From positions 1-54,900 of IMG/VR virus record IMGVR_UViG_3300042555_000963: 54,900 nt of DNA; one strand, 5' to 3'. The notes beneath the pieces are model-generated. The model ran no database searches. It saw only the letters and a program-made list of their open reading frames with translations, and had not been told where the DNA came from. Numbering within the stretch: the first letter of the stretch is position 1; every line of letters starts with the position of its first letter. Both the position numbers and the translations under genes were made by a program. Below are positions 26,972 through 33,331 of the stretch, piece by piece. This stretch comes from a virus.

Positions 26972-27301
26972 TCAGAGTGCAAGTTTTTCGTTCAGCTGGT
27001 CTTCTTCATGTTCATTCAGTTCTGCGTCCCAGTATCCCTTTGGACATGCACTGGACAAGGACCTGGTTTTAAACCCAAGAGAACATCCGCATCCACCCAT
27101 CTTCTCGTTACAACAAGGCTGCGTGCCGGGCACCATACATCCGTCACCTTGCACATCGTAAAGTGCACAATTCATACAAACCTGCATTCTCTGTTGTGCA
27201 ATTTCTTCTACATCCTCACGCTTAAACACACTGTTGGTGATGCCCTCAATGATCTGTCCCTTGTTCTTCCATATTCGGATTATGTTCTCTTGTATTGACA
27301 T
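26972..27301 (-). CDS. Cys-rich metal-binding protein
   Basis: This 109-residue protein has a Cys-rich centre: QVCMNCALY, GDGCMV, PCCNEKMGGCGCSLGF and SSACPKGYW. At least nine Cys suggest two zinc sites. Similar small proteins ending CPKGYW are common in Bacteroidota phages, as I recall. It is encoded between the IHF-like gene (56-nt overlap) and the 131-residue gene. Role unknown; a DNA- or protein-binding cofactor is possible. Confidence 0.65.
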   Translation of the reverse strand: MSIQENIIRIWKNKGQIIEGITNSVFKREDVEEIAQQRMQVCMNCALYDVQGDGCMVPGTQPCCNEKMGGCGCSLGFKTRSLSSACPKGYWDAELNEHEEDQLNEKLAL

Positions 27302-27665
27302 GTGTTGTCTTTTTATGTAGTTTGATAAACTCTGCCCGTTGTTTTTCTTCTGCCATGATGGCTTTCAGGTTATTCAGATCATAAAGGGTTTCTACGGTTT
27401 TAAACCTGGCCGTCATTTGCTGCATACCTTTCAGCCGGTTGTTTTCTTCAAAACGCTCCAGCTTGTCAATCTTATCATCCAGTTTCCAGTGCTTAATCAC
27501 AAAGTCTCCCAGGTTGGTGAGGTGTACTCTTGAATGCTTCAGTCCCGACAGAGACTTTCTCACTTCTTCCCAGTAAAAATTGATGATAGCCGTCACTGCA
27601 TCTTCACTCATCTCAAGTTCAGCGGCCACTTCCGGTATAAACTGTTTAGCCTTACTTGGTTTCAA
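27246..27665 (-). CDS. HU/IHF-like DNA-binding protein
   Basis: The 139-residue frame starts at TTG 27665 (KPSKAKQFIPEVAAELEMSEDAVTAII...). The next ATG would remove the first helix, so I prefer TTG. The pattern helix-helix then VHLTNLGDFVIKHWKLDDKI fits the HU/IHF fold, where L..LG.F follows the two N-terminal helices. The end is an extended charged helix. Such a gene near terL and portal is known in crAss-like phages. Expected to bend phage DNA in packaging, recombination or transcription. Confidence 0.6.
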   Translation of the reverse strand: MKPSKAKQFIPEVAAELEMSEDAVTAIINFYWEEVRKSLSGLKHSRVHLTNLGDFVIKHWKLDDKIDKLERFEENNRLKGMQQMTARFKTVETLYDLNNLKAIMAEEKQRAEFIKLHKKTTHVNTREHNPNMEEQGTDH

Positions 27666-28017
27666 CGCTTAGAAATTTGTAGTCTAACAGAATGCTACCC
27701 TTGCTGTGCACCTTCATCTCTGGATGGAGGTATATTTTCTTTTTGTTCTTGCCTTCTTTTTTGATGAGGCTTTTCTTTTCCACCTTGGTGAGGCAGTTCC
27801 TTACGGACTGCTCGGAAGAAAAGATGTTCATCACATGGGCCTTATTACAGAAAGAAGTGAGTTCCACTTCTCCCATAATAGCCAGCAGTGTCAGACAGTT
27901 CAGGTCTGAGTCACTCACCGGTATGTCGTATAAGTAGCAATGCGTAAGGATCTGGTACTTGACAATCTGCCAATTACTCAGTTTTACACGTTTGTCTACC
28001 TGGTTTACTATTGCCAT
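27652..28017 (-). CDS. Winged-helix protein
   Basis: This 121-residue protein is helix-rich with MNIFSSEQSVRNCLTKVEKKSLIKKEGKNKKKIYLHPEM. That segment looks like the recognition helix and beta-wing of a winged-helix domain. It resembles small conserved proteins encoded near IHF-like genes in Bacteroidota phages. It stops 14 nt inside the IHF-like frame and begins one base into the GNAT stop. Likely DNA-binding; target unknown. Confidence 0.6.
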   Translation of the reverse strand: MAIVNQVDKRVKLSNWQIVKYQILTHCYLYDIPVSDSDLNCLTLLAIMGEVELTSFCNKAHVMNIFSSEQSVRNCLTKVEKKSLIKKEGKNKKKIYLHPEMKVHSKGSILLDYKFLSVETK

Positions 28018-28448
28018 TACAATTTGATTTTGAAGCTCACGTAGTCCTCCCCTGTGCTGTTCCAGTCTTTGTATAACAAAATCTCTTCTGCTCCAAATGT
28101 TTTAAAAATCTTCCAGCTTGCTCCAAGCCTTGCTTCTCCTGTGATATATTCGTACTCTAGGTCAATGGCCCAGTCAAGGGTTAGTTTGACTAGCGCATGG
28201 CCCAGGCCTTTTCCACGGTGTGATGGTAATACAGTGAATGAGTCAATGTGTGCTACGTTCTTGGATGTGTAGGTGACAATCATCTCAGCAACGAGCTCTG
28301 TCTTATCCTTCAGCCATATACCCTGGACATTATCTGTCTGGGTGAGTGTGTAGAGTTTATACTTGTCATCCCAGCGCAGTTGCTTTGGATGCTCTTTTTC
28401 AAACTTGAAAGTTTCTTTGTAATCCCGGAGCTTATACAGGGTGGTCAT
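28017..28448 (-). CDS. GNAT N-acetyltransferase
   Basis: This is a 143-residue protein with a clear acetyl-CoA motif A, VLPSHRGKGLGHALVKLTLDWA (R/Q-x-x-G-x-G/A at RGKGLG), preceded by strands IDSFTV and followed by YITGEARLGA. It would transfer an acetyl group to an amine; substrate unknown. The leader AAAAACCAAATAGCGAGATG contains the recurrent A-rich element. It overlaps the winged-helix gene by one base. It could modify host proteins or inactivate a host toxin, but that is speculative. Confidence 0.8.
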   Translation of the reverse strand: MTTLYKLRDYKETFKFEKEHPKQLRWDDKYKLYTLTQTDNVQGIWLKDKTELVAEMIVTYTSKNVAHIDSFTVLPSHRGKGLGHALVKLTLDWAIDLEYEYITGEARLGASWKIFKTFGAEEILLYKDWNSTGEDYVSFKIKL

Positions 28449-28452
28449 CTCG

Positions 28453-28803
28453 CTATTTGGTTTTTAAGCCACGTTTTTTGTTAGAGGGTTTAGGTTCTTC
28501 TGTAGGAATAAGCACTTCGTCTCCCACCTTAATACCTTGTTCAGCAAGCTCTGGATTTGCATCCATGTCTTCCTGGGTAATGGTGTGCGGCTGACCGCCT
28601 TCATACGGAGTTTCTGTTTTCTCCTGTGTCATCTGAGCAATAAAAGCGAGGGCTTTCAGTTCTTCTGCACGGGCAACAGCAAGCTTAGTGTTCAGCTCCT
28701 GTAATTCGTATTGTACTTTCTTGACATCGATCTGGTCGTTAAAAAACTCCAGGATCTTTTCTTTTGAGGGAGCAGTTTGCTCTTGGTTAATTTCTTCTGA
28801 CAT
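28453..28803 (-). CDS. Coiled-coil hypothetical protein
   Basis: This is a 116-residue protein with a helical N-terminal half (KKVQYELQELNTKLAVARAEELKALAF) and a basic end (NKKRGLKTK). The leader ATAAAAACCAACGAACATG holds the A-rich element. It is 4 nt upstream of the GNAT gene. No domain is recognised; it is probably an oligomeric accessory protein. Confidence 0.6.
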   Translation of the reverse strand: MSEEINQEQTAPSKEKILEFFNDQIDVKKVQYELQELNTKLAVARAEELKALAFIAQMTQEKTETPYEGGQPHTITQEDMDANPELAEQGIKVGDEVLIPTEEPKPSNKKRGLKTK

Positions 28804-28826
28804 GTTCGTTGGTTTTTATAGGGGTT

Positions 28827-29132
28827 TTATAATTCAGCTGGCAGTGGATTGTAACCTGCCATCTCTTCAAAATAGTTTCTGAACTTTGGTTCAAAGTCTT
28901 CAAACAGGGTGTCGATGATGTATGTATCTCCGTCTGTTGTAAACACCGTAGTGCAGTTGCATACCAACAACTCTTCGTCATCACTGGCTAGTTTGCAGGA
29001 CACGATGTTATCTAACAAAAAGGCAAAGGGCATCCATTTGCCGGGGTCATCTTGCATACCCATCAGCTCCAGTTTGGAGGGATCAATGGTGTGACAGTGG
29101 ATTTTGCACGTGTGCACAGGACTTATACTCAT
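28827..29132 (-). CDS. Hypothetical protein
   Basis: This 101-residue protein begins MSISPVHTCKIHCHTIDPSK, has alternating strands (SCKLASDDEELLVCNCTTVFTTDGDTYIIDTL) and ends helically. It starts in a CCCTATG context with AAAAAACC upstream, and overlaps the previous gene by 4 nt (ATGA type). It may be a small OB- or SH3-like protein. Function unknown. Confidence 0.6.
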   Translation of the reverse strand: MSISPVHTCKIHCHTIDPSKLELMGMQDDPGKWMPFAFLLDNIVSCKLASDDEELLVCNCTTVFTTDGDTYIIDTLFEDFEPKFRNYFEEMAGYNPLPAEL

Positions 29133-29338
29133 AGGGTAGCTGGTTTTTTCTTAGAAACATGGTACTCGGAGAAGTTCATGTACTTGGATTTGTTGGCTGC
29201 TTTCAGGATTTGCATAGCAAGGGCACGCTCCGCTAAGCCATCTCTGACATCGACAACGGGAACATAAACTCTTTGACCGTACTTGTTCTTGGTTTCTCTA
29301 AAATGCGATAACGCTTGTTCTTGTTCTTGGTTTTCCAT
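29129..29338 (-). CDS. Small basic hypothetical protein, first gene of its unit
   Basis: This is a 69-residue Gln/Glu/Lys-rich protein (MENQEQEQALSHFRETKNKY) ending VSKKKPATL. It is the first gene after the 181-nt gap below HxlR, preceded by a promoter-like sequence and a CCCACCTATG start context. It is probably the leading gene of the rightmost minus-strand operon. Function unknown. Confidence 0.6.
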   Translation of the reverse strand: MENQEQEQALSHFRETKNKYGQRVYVPVVDVRDGLAERALAMQILKAANKSKYMNFSEYHVSKKKPATL

Positions 29339-29354
29339 AGGTGGGGTGTATAGT

Positions 29355-29386
29355 ATAATATACTTAAAAGGTTTAAACTCTACAAA
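29355..29386 (-). promoter_or_regulatory. Probable promoter of the minus-strand small-gene operon
   Basis: Minus strand: TTTG, 20 nt, then TATATTAT, close to the Bacteroidota TTTG / TAnnTTTG pair. The TTTG lies inside an inverted repeat CTACAA-ATTTATA-TTGTAG, the same TGTAGA family as at other promoters here. The -7 box is imperfect. The rest of the 29339-29519 gap shows nothing else clear. Confidence 0.45.
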
Positions 29387-29519
29387 TTTATATTGTAGAC
29401 CTTTATAAGAATAGGATCACTTATACACGCCTTGTGAATTAACGGGGGACAAATATCTTACATCATGTAGAGATAGGCAAAAAAACTAGTAGGATTATTC
29501 TGGAGAGGTTGGTAAGTTA

Positions 29520-29945
29520 CTAATTAGTATCTTTCTTTCCTTGTGTAGAAATAGAAGTTTGTTCAATGAACACTTTGTGTTTTTTCGCCCAGGGAACCAG
29601 CTCTGCGTATATCTCTTCTGGCACTTCCAGGCGTTTAGAATGTTTAAGGACAAATTCAGCAATGCGTATAGTGCATACAATGTTTGCTTCTAAAAAGCCA
29701 ACAGCATCTTCATGTATTTCGTATGTAACCTTTACGGGGATTGTGTTATACTGTGTGCGCGTAATCAGGTAGTTATCTTCCATTTCCTTAAGCACTTCGG
29801 AAAGCACTTTAACAGATATACCTGGAATCTCTTTTTTAAGTTCGGAAAATCTGCAGGGTCCGTCTTTTAGATGCCATATAATAACAGCTCTCCATTTCTT
29901 GCCGAGGATTTCGGCACCTGTGTTGAGTACAAATGATATAAGCAT
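29520..29945 (-). CDS. HxlR-family transcriptional regulator
   Basis: This 141-residue winged-helix protein has the family signature: ILGKKWRAVIIWHLKDGPCRFSELKKEIPGISVKVLSEVLKEMEDNYLITR, then the wing VTYEIHEDAVGFLE. HxlR proteins bind DNA as dimers. This one stands alone between the late operon and a small gene and is flanked by gaps on both sides. Such placement fits a switch regulator. Repeats GGTAACTAA lie about 100 nt upstream. No sensor domain is present. Confidence 0.85.
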   Translation of the reverse strand: MLISFVLNTGAEILGKKWRAVIIWHLKDGPCRFSELKKEIPGISVKVLSEVLKEMEDNYLITRTQYNTIPVKVTYEIHEDAVGFLEANIVCTIRIAEFVLKHSKRLEVPEEIYAELVPWAKKHKVFIEQTSISTQGKKDTN

Positions 29946-30043
29946 AAACTTTCATGGTGGTGTATGACAAGGTTGTGGTCTAACACCGAAATAACTAGAT
30001 AGTTTGCTGCTTACAAGCTCTACAACACTATATATATTTTGCC

Positions 30044-30071
30044 GGTAACTAAGTAACCATTTGGTAACTAA
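30044..30071. repeat. Direct repeats GGTAACTAA (candidate regulator sites)
   Basis: Two copies of GGTAACTAA (30044 and 30063) lie 19 nt apart, about two helical turns, in the 145-nt gap upstream of the HxlR gene. A related inverted repeat GGTAAC-N6-GTTACC occurs at 53469. These are candidate HxlR sites by inference. The gap also has CTCTACAAC, of the TGTAGA family. Confidence 0.4.
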
Positions 30072-30090
30072 TGCCTACAAGGTAAGCTTT

Positions 30091-30282
30091 TTATTTCCCC
30101 CGCTGGTTATTTGCTGCGGGGTAGATGTTTTCCATCATAACGGCCCTTTTAAGCTCGTCTATGTGTATAAAAGCAGCCTGTCCTGGCTTAATATAATAGG
30201 CGTAGGCCATCTGATCCGGGAGATCCCCCACTTTGTACATCTCTATAAGAGCCTGGAGGTCGGTGTAAATGATTTGTTCCAT
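30091..30282 (-). CDS. Small hypothetical protein
   Basis: I choose the ATG at 30282 (MEQIIYTDLQALIEMYKVGD, 63 residues) because it has the CACTCCTATG context. The frame opens upstream to 30369 without a comparable start. The protein is helical, with YYIKPGQAAFIHIDELKRAV. It is the rightmost minus-strand gene before the strand switch. Function unknown. Confidence 0.55.
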   Translation of the reverse strand: MEQIIYTDLQALIEMYKVGDLPDQMAYAYYIKPGQAAFIHIDELKRAVMMENIYPAANNQRGK

Positions 30283-30366
30283 AGGAGTGTAAATATAAAT
30301 CCTTGTTCTACATACCTCTATAAAGAAGCCCCCTTTGTGAATAACCCGTGAATCTACCCCACTTTC

Positions 30367-30638
30367 CATGGGATCAAATTTGATACGTATAACATAGTAA
30401 TATATAGAGAGAATAATATAGATATGATATAGGGGTCAAATTTGCACCCTAGGAAAATAGACCCCCCCAGATAACACCCCCTTATCTGACCACCCCCCAT
30501 GCTTATCTGACCAGCTAGCCCCCGGCATGCTCTTCTGGCGTTTTCCGTGTTAGAGGCTGAGAGAACCTTATAACAAAAACTCCCCCGGCAAAACACCGCA
30601 AGGGGGCTACCCCCTGTGTTGTGGGGAGGCGTGAAGAA
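30367..30638. other. Strand-switch intergenic region with C-tract repeats
   Basis: No credible gene is seen. It holds the direct repeats CTTATCTGACCA at 30481 and 30502 (21 nt apart), the inverted partner CAGATAA at 30468, and four runs of five to seven C. There is also a pair of near-identical GGRTCAAATTTG segments (30370s and 30430s) and a C5/G5 hairpin near 30580-30606. The AT-rich left half plus iteron-like right half, at the point where both gene sets diverge, suggest a replication origin or a two-way control region. Confidence 0.45.
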
Positions 30639-30659
30639 AACCCTTGATGCAACCTAAAA
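30639..30659 (+). promoter_or_regulatory. Early promoter motif, copy 1
   Basis: AACCCTTGAT, 6 nt, TAAAA, ending 10 nt before the ATG at 30670. It is the first of ten copies with identical spacing. Confidence 0.75.
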
Positions 30660-30669
30660 CATTTACACT

Positions 30670-30984
30670 ATGGTAAACATTACAATCCCTTATGGGTACA
30701 GCACATTCCTGGTAGGCAATGTAGCTGTGTACACTGGCAAGCTACGTATCAAACAAGACCTAACAGATGTATGGGAATACATCAACGGTCTACCGAACAA
30801 CAGTAGTATAACAGCGTATGAAGGCAAGAACCGATGTACCATTATTAGATGGAGTACTACGGATGCCATGCAGGCTGCTGACTATGGCAGAGCTATGCGT
30901 AGTTACATGGCTGGCATTATGCACAAGCGTATTGCATGGAAGTATGGTGAGCTTGTAGAAGCAGAACCCGACTTCGGTTGGTAG
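30670..30984 (+). CDS. Early small protein
   Basis: This is a 104-residue protein (MVNITIPYGYSTFLVGNVAV) with a beta-rich first half and a helical end (AADYGRAMRSYMAGIMHKRI). It is the first cassette of the early array: promoter motif 10 nt upstream, CACTATG start, terminator directly downstream. No domain is recognised. Being first under a strong-looking motif suggests a host-takeover or regulatory role, which is inference only. Confidence 0.65.
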   Translation: MVNITIPYGYSTFLVGNVAVYTGKLRIKQDLTDVWEYINGLPNNSSITAYEGKNRCTIIRWSTTDAMQAADYGRAMRSYMAGIMHKRIAWKYGELVEAEPDFGW

Positions 30985-30994
30985 AACACGACAG

Positions 30995-31027
30995 ACAGGT
31001 TGCATGATTGCAGCCTGTTTGTTTTTT
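30995..31027 (+). terminator. Intrinsic terminator
   Basis: ACAGG...CCTGT stem (extended by TTGC/GCAG-type pairing), then TTTGTTTTTT. It closes cassette 1. Confidence 0.75.
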
Positions 31028-31038
31028 CCGTAGGAGGT

Positions 31039-31059
31039 AACCCTTGATGCATAGTAAAA
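31039..31059 (+). promoter_or_regulatory. Early promoter motif, copy 2
   Basis: AACCCTTGAT, GCATAG, TAAAA; the ATG at 31068 follows 8 nt later. Confidence 0.75.
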
Positions 31060-31067
31060 TATATACT

Positions 31068-31262
31068 ATGAACAAGAAGACTATCGCTTACGCAGTTACA
31101 CTGCTTGCACCATTCCTTGCTGTATGGATTGGTTACATCATGACTGGCTTTTCATTCAGCACACATGATGTGTTTACATCAAACATGTTTTGGTTTCTCA
31201 GCGTGATCTACTGGGTGTTATTCATGTGGATACCATGCGGCATTATTCAACAAGAACTATAA
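31068..31262 (+). CDS. Small membrane protein
   Basis: This is a 64-residue protein from ATG 31068 (TACTATG context; an in-frame start at 31044 would lie inside the promoter motif). Two hydrophobic spans are visible: AYAVTLLAPFLAVWIGYIMT and FWFLSVIYWVLFMWIPCGII. It is probably an inner-membrane protein. Such early phage membrane peptides often act in superinfection exclusion, but nothing here proves that. A terminator follows directly. Confidence 0.65.
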   Translation: MNKKTIAYAVTLLAPFLAVWIGYIMTGFSFSTHDVFTSNMFWFLSVIYWVLFMWIPCGIIQQEL

Positions 31263-31282
31263 GGGGCTAACACCCCTTTTTT
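31261..31282 (+). terminator. Intrinsic terminator
   Basis: AGGGG-CTAACA-CCCCT followed by TTTTT; overlaps the stop codon of the membrane protein gene. Confidence 0.8.
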
Positions 31283-31293
31283 CTTGGGTTATA

Positions 31294-31314
31294 AACCCTT
31301 GATGACATATAAAA
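31294..31314 (+). promoter_or_regulatory. Early promoter motif, copy 3
   Basis: AACCCTTGAT, GACATA, TAAAA; the ATG at 31324 follows 9 nt later. Confidence 0.75.
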
Positions 31315-31323
31315 CATAAAGTC

Positions 31324-31545
31324 ATGAGTACACAAACATTCACACCATTTGGTTACAGATATGAGAACGATACCTGTAACGTTAAGCTACGCTTGTCAGC
31401 TAAGAAGTTTGAAGAAGCTGGCATACAAGAGCTAGGTAACTACCGAACTACCAACAACGGTTATGTCATCTTTGAAGCAAGCTTCTCTGTACACGGAGAT
31501 AGGTTCAAAGAGTTCAACCGTAGAATGAGACAGCCTGCCAAATAA
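31324..31545 (+). CDS. Early small protein
   Basis: This is a 73-residue protein (MSTQTFTPFGYRYENDTCNV) with a beta-hairpin-rich, basic sequence ending FNRRMRQPAK. It is a single-gene cassette between copy 3 of the early motif and a terminator whose stem begins inside its last codons. No family is recognised. Confidence 0.6.
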   Translation: MSTQTFTPFGYRYENDTCNVKLRLSAKKFEEAGIQELGNYRTTNNGYVIFEASFSVHGDRFKEFNRRMRQPAK

Positions 31546-31564
31546 GTGGCAGGTTGTTTCTTTT
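31531..31564 (+). terminator. Intrinsic terminator overlapping the gene end
   Basis: CAGCCTGCCA-AATAAG-TGGCAGGTTG stem (10 bp with one G-U), then TTTCTTTT. The stop codon lies in the loop. Confidence 0.8.
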
Positions 31565-31575
31565 AACGTGTAAGA

Positions 31576-31596
31576 AACCCTTGATGCAGCTTAAAA
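31576..31596 (+). promoter_or_regulatory. Early promoter motif, copy 4
   Basis: AACCCTTGAT, GCAGCT, TAAAA; the ATG at 31605 follows 8 nt later. Confidence 0.75.
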
Positions 31597-31604
31597 CTTA
31601 TACT

Positions 31605-31697
31605 ATGAATGATGATGAACTATTACACCTGATCCTCACTACAGACATTACACCCGAAGAAATCCAGTATGACTTTGAACAGTCTCTTGGCTGGTAG
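31605..31697 (+). CDS. Very small acidic protein (30 residues)
   Basis: MNDDELLHLILTTDITPEEI and 10 more residues ending QSLGW. It is too short for usual gene finding. It nevertheless has its own early motif 8 nt upstream, a TACTATG start like its neighbours, and a perfect terminator 1 nt after the stop. The helical acidic pattern suggests a protein-binding peptide. The cassette layout makes it a good microprotein candidate. Confidence 0.6.
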   Translation: MNDDELLHLILTTDITPEEIQYDFEQSLGW

Positions 31698-31718
31698 CAC
31701 CCTTCGGGGTGTTTTTTT
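31698..31718 (+). terminator. Intrinsic terminator
   Basis: CACCC-TTCG-GGGTG stem with an ultra-stable TTCG loop, followed by TTTTTTT. Confidence 0.9.
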
Positions 31719-31719
31719 A

Positions 31720-31740
31720 AACCCTTGATGAAGCTTAAAT
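31720..31740 (+). promoter_or_regulatory. Early promoter motif, copy 5
   Basis: AACCCTTGAT, GAAGCT, TAAAT; it begins only 2 nt past the preceding terminator. The ATG at 31750 follows 9 nt later. Confidence 0.72.
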
Positions 31741-31749
31741 ATAAACACT

Positions 31750-31917
31750 ATGACTAGACTTACTTACAAGACATCTATGGATGACAACACATTCGAGCAC
31801 GAGACACACACGATGGAGCTTGACAGCTACGAACACGCGCTGGACATTGCCTACGACCTGGAACACGGGGACTTCGGTGGCATCATCTGCTTTGACATCA
31901 AAATACAGGAGGCTTAG
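31750..31917 (+). CDS. Small acidic protein (55 residues)
   Basis: MTRLTYKTSMDDNTFEHETH ... ending ICFDIKIQEA. It is strongly acidic, with many Asp, Glu and His. It has a CACTATG start and its own early motif and terminator, so it is a separate transcription unit. A DNA-mimic or protein-binding role is possible from charge but untested. A longer frame from 31781 on another phase is a shadow. Confidence 0.6.
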   Translation: MTRLTYKTSMDDNTFEHETHTMELDSYEHALDIAYDLEHGDFGGIICFDIKIQEA

Positions 31918-31932
31918 GCCTCTTGTTTTTCT
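31909..31932 (+). terminator. Intrinsic terminator
   Basis: GAGGC-TTAG-GCCTC followed by TTGTTTTT; the stop codon lies in the loop. Confidence 0.75.
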
Positions 31933-31949
31933 TAAACTAATACATAATA

Positions 31950-31970
31950 AACCCTTGATAAACAGTAAAA
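31950..31970 (+). promoter_or_regulatory. Early promoter motif, copy 6
   Basis: AACCCTTGAT, AAACAG, TAAAA; the ATG at 31979 follows 8 nt later. Confidence 0.75.
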
Positions 31971-31978
31971 TACACAAA

Positions 31979-32350
31979 ATGAAACAGACATTAATTATGC
32001 TACTTGTAGTAGCCGCATTCGCAAGCTGTAAGACCAGCTCAACACCAAAAGCAATGAAGTACACCATCGTTGCTGAACCAAAACAGAATGAGAGTGATAG
32101 ACCTATGTTCACTGTAACAACAGAGAGAGGTGATCACCTCACACATATGTATGCAGAAGAGATAGCCCAAAGCTTGATCGATGGCAAATGGATAAGCGAT
32201 GAAGACCTTGCCCTATCACACATAAGTGAGTACCAGATTACCCTGGAACAAGACAGCATCGTGGTAATGGACCAGCACAGGCACGTAACTACGCTGCCGT
32301 GGAATAAGATTGGCAAGCTGCAAAGAGTCTTCCTGGAAGACAACCAATGA
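31979..32350 (+). CDS. Small lipoprotein
   Basis: This 123-residue protein has a lipoprotein signal: MKQTLIMLLVVAAFASCKTS, lipobox AFAS-C with Cys17. The mature part is soluble and charged (AEEIAQSLIDGKWISDEDL; VVMDQHRHVTTLPWNKIGKL). The start at 31979 is set by the early motif just upstream; the same frame is open further upstream only by chance. A phage lipoprotein expressed early could block receptors against other phages. Localisation is well supported; function is inferred. Confidence 0.72.
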   Translation: MKQTLIMLLVVAAFASCKTSSTPKAMKYTIVAEPKQNESDRPMFTVTTERGDHLTHMYAEEIAQSLIDGKWISDEDLALSHISEYQITLEQDSIVVMDQHRHVTTLPWNKIGKLQRVFLEDNQ

Positions 32351-32359
32351 ACACATTAA

Positions 32360-32390
32360 GAGAAGGACTTCGGTCCTCTCTTTTTTTTCT
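32360..32390 (+). terminator. Intrinsic terminator
   Basis: GAGAAGGAC-TTCG-GTCCTCTC stem with one bulge, followed by TTTTTTTT. Confidence 0.9.
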
Positions 32391-32406
32391 TGCATTATCT
32401 GGTATA

Positions 32407-32427
32407 AACCCTTGATTAATAATAAAA
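32407..32427 (+). promoter_or_regulatory. Early promoter motif, copy 7
   Basis: AACCCTTGAT, TAATAA, TAAAA; the ATG at 32435 follows 7 nt later. Confidence 0.75.
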
Positions 32428-32434
32428 TATACAC

Positions 32435-32935
32435 ATGGAAAAAATCATCCTAAAAGCCCTCTCTTTGGCCGGCTTTCAAAATGCCGAAGAAATCACACGC
32501 GTTATCAGCAACACACCTAACCCAATGGTAGCTGCTGAAATCATCTTGGGTGTATACACACCCTATGTACTGGACACTGAAACCAGGTTCAAAAGATACA
32601 AGTATAACACAAGCAAAGAGTTTGTGGAGATACTTGATATAGATGAACTGGCTAACGTAGTCAAGTATAATATCTATAACCAGAAGACCAAGTGGGTGCA
32701 CTATGTAACCCGCGAGGACAAACAAGCTGGTATATACCACGAGGTTAAACAGTCTGGTATAGATTACTATGACTCTGGTCATGTACCTATGACCGGCTAC
32801 ACTGTAAACGAACGGACCGATAATGCAGATTCGTTCAATAGCAACTACAATACGCAGATCAGTGTTGATGATGCAGACAATACTGTTGCTCAATGGAACA
32901 GTTATGGAATTACAGTAGAAGAAGTGATTATGTAA
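32435..32935 (+). CDS. Early hypothetical protein
   Basis: This is a 166-residue protein (MEKIILKALSLAGFQNAEEI). The N-terminal ~50 residues are helical. The middle is Tyr-rich and beta-like (VKYNIYNQKTKWVHYVTRED; GIDYYDSGHVPMTGYTVNER), and the end is acidic. It is a single cassette with its own early motif and terminator. No family is recognised. Confidence 0.62.
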   Translation: MEKIILKALSLAGFQNAEEITRVISNTPNPMVAAEIILGVYTPYVLDTETRFKRYKYNTSKEFVEILDIDELANVVKYNIYNQKTKWVHYVTREDKQAGIYHEVKQSGIDYYDSGHVPMTGYTVNERTDNADSFNSNYNTQISVDDADNTVAQWNSYGITVEEVIM

Positions 32936-32946
32936 TGTACAACACG

Positions 32947-32982
32947 AGCTACCCTGGAATCAATCTGGGGTAGCTTTTATTA
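32947..32982 (+). terminator. Probable intrinsic terminator
   Basis: AGCTACCC / GGGTAGCT perfect 8-bp stem with a 13-nt loop, followed by TTTTATTAT. Confidence 0.65.
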
Positions 32983-32990
32983 TGTAGCAT

Positions 32991-33011
32991 AACCCTTGAT
33001 GAATACTAAAA
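32991..33011 (+). promoter_or_regulatory. Early promoter motif, copy 8
   Basis: AACCCTTGAT, GAATAC, TAAAA; the ATG at 33023 follows 11 nt later. Confidence 0.75.
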
Positions 33012-33022
33012 TACACACACAT

Positions 33023-33292
33023 ATGAAAAAGTTATTATCACTAGTAGTACTAGTAATGTTCAGTTTAACCACCCTAATTGCCCAGGATAAGCCCGATGAA
33101 AGGCTCCAATGCAAAGGAAAGAGAAAAGCAGGCGATGCCTGTAAGTCAACAATCGTATCCAAGAAGACTGGATACTGTAATGCCCATGATCCTAACAGAC
33201 CTCATTGCACAGGGAAAAACTCTAAACAAGAGCCTTGTGGGATGATCGTGTCCAAGGGTAAAACCACTTGCAGATTTCATAGTGTACAATAG
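33023..33292 (+). CDS. Secreted Cys/Lys-rich small protein
   Basis: This is an 89-residue protein from ATG 33023. It has a signal peptide MKKLLSLVVLVMFSLTTLIA-Q. Two similar Cys-rich repeats follow: LQCKGKRKAGDACKSTIVSK and HCTGKNSKQEPCGMIVSKGK, each followed by C..H (YCNAHD, CRFHS). The pattern suggests two small metal- or disulfide-stabilised domains. The mature protein is strongly basic and exported to the periplasm or beyond. Early promoter motif directly upstream; function unknown. Confidence 0.68.
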   Translation: MKKLLSLVVLVMFSLTTLIAQDKPDERLQCKGKRKAGDACKSTIVSKKTGYCNAHDPNRPHCTGKNSKQEPCGMIVSKGKTTCRFHSVQ

Positions 33293-33331
33293 CAAACATG
33301 ATACATAGAGGGACCTATAAGATTATATAGG

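Noticed and set aside
30354-30596. 80-codon minus-strand frame rich in Gly and Cys
   Set aside because: It arises from the C-tracts and repeats of the intergenic region, has no CCTATG or leader element, and reads as unlikely protein.
31781-31978. Upstream extension of the lipoprotein frame
   Set aside because: It crosses another gene, a terminator and promoter copy 6; the signal peptide at 31979 marks the true start.
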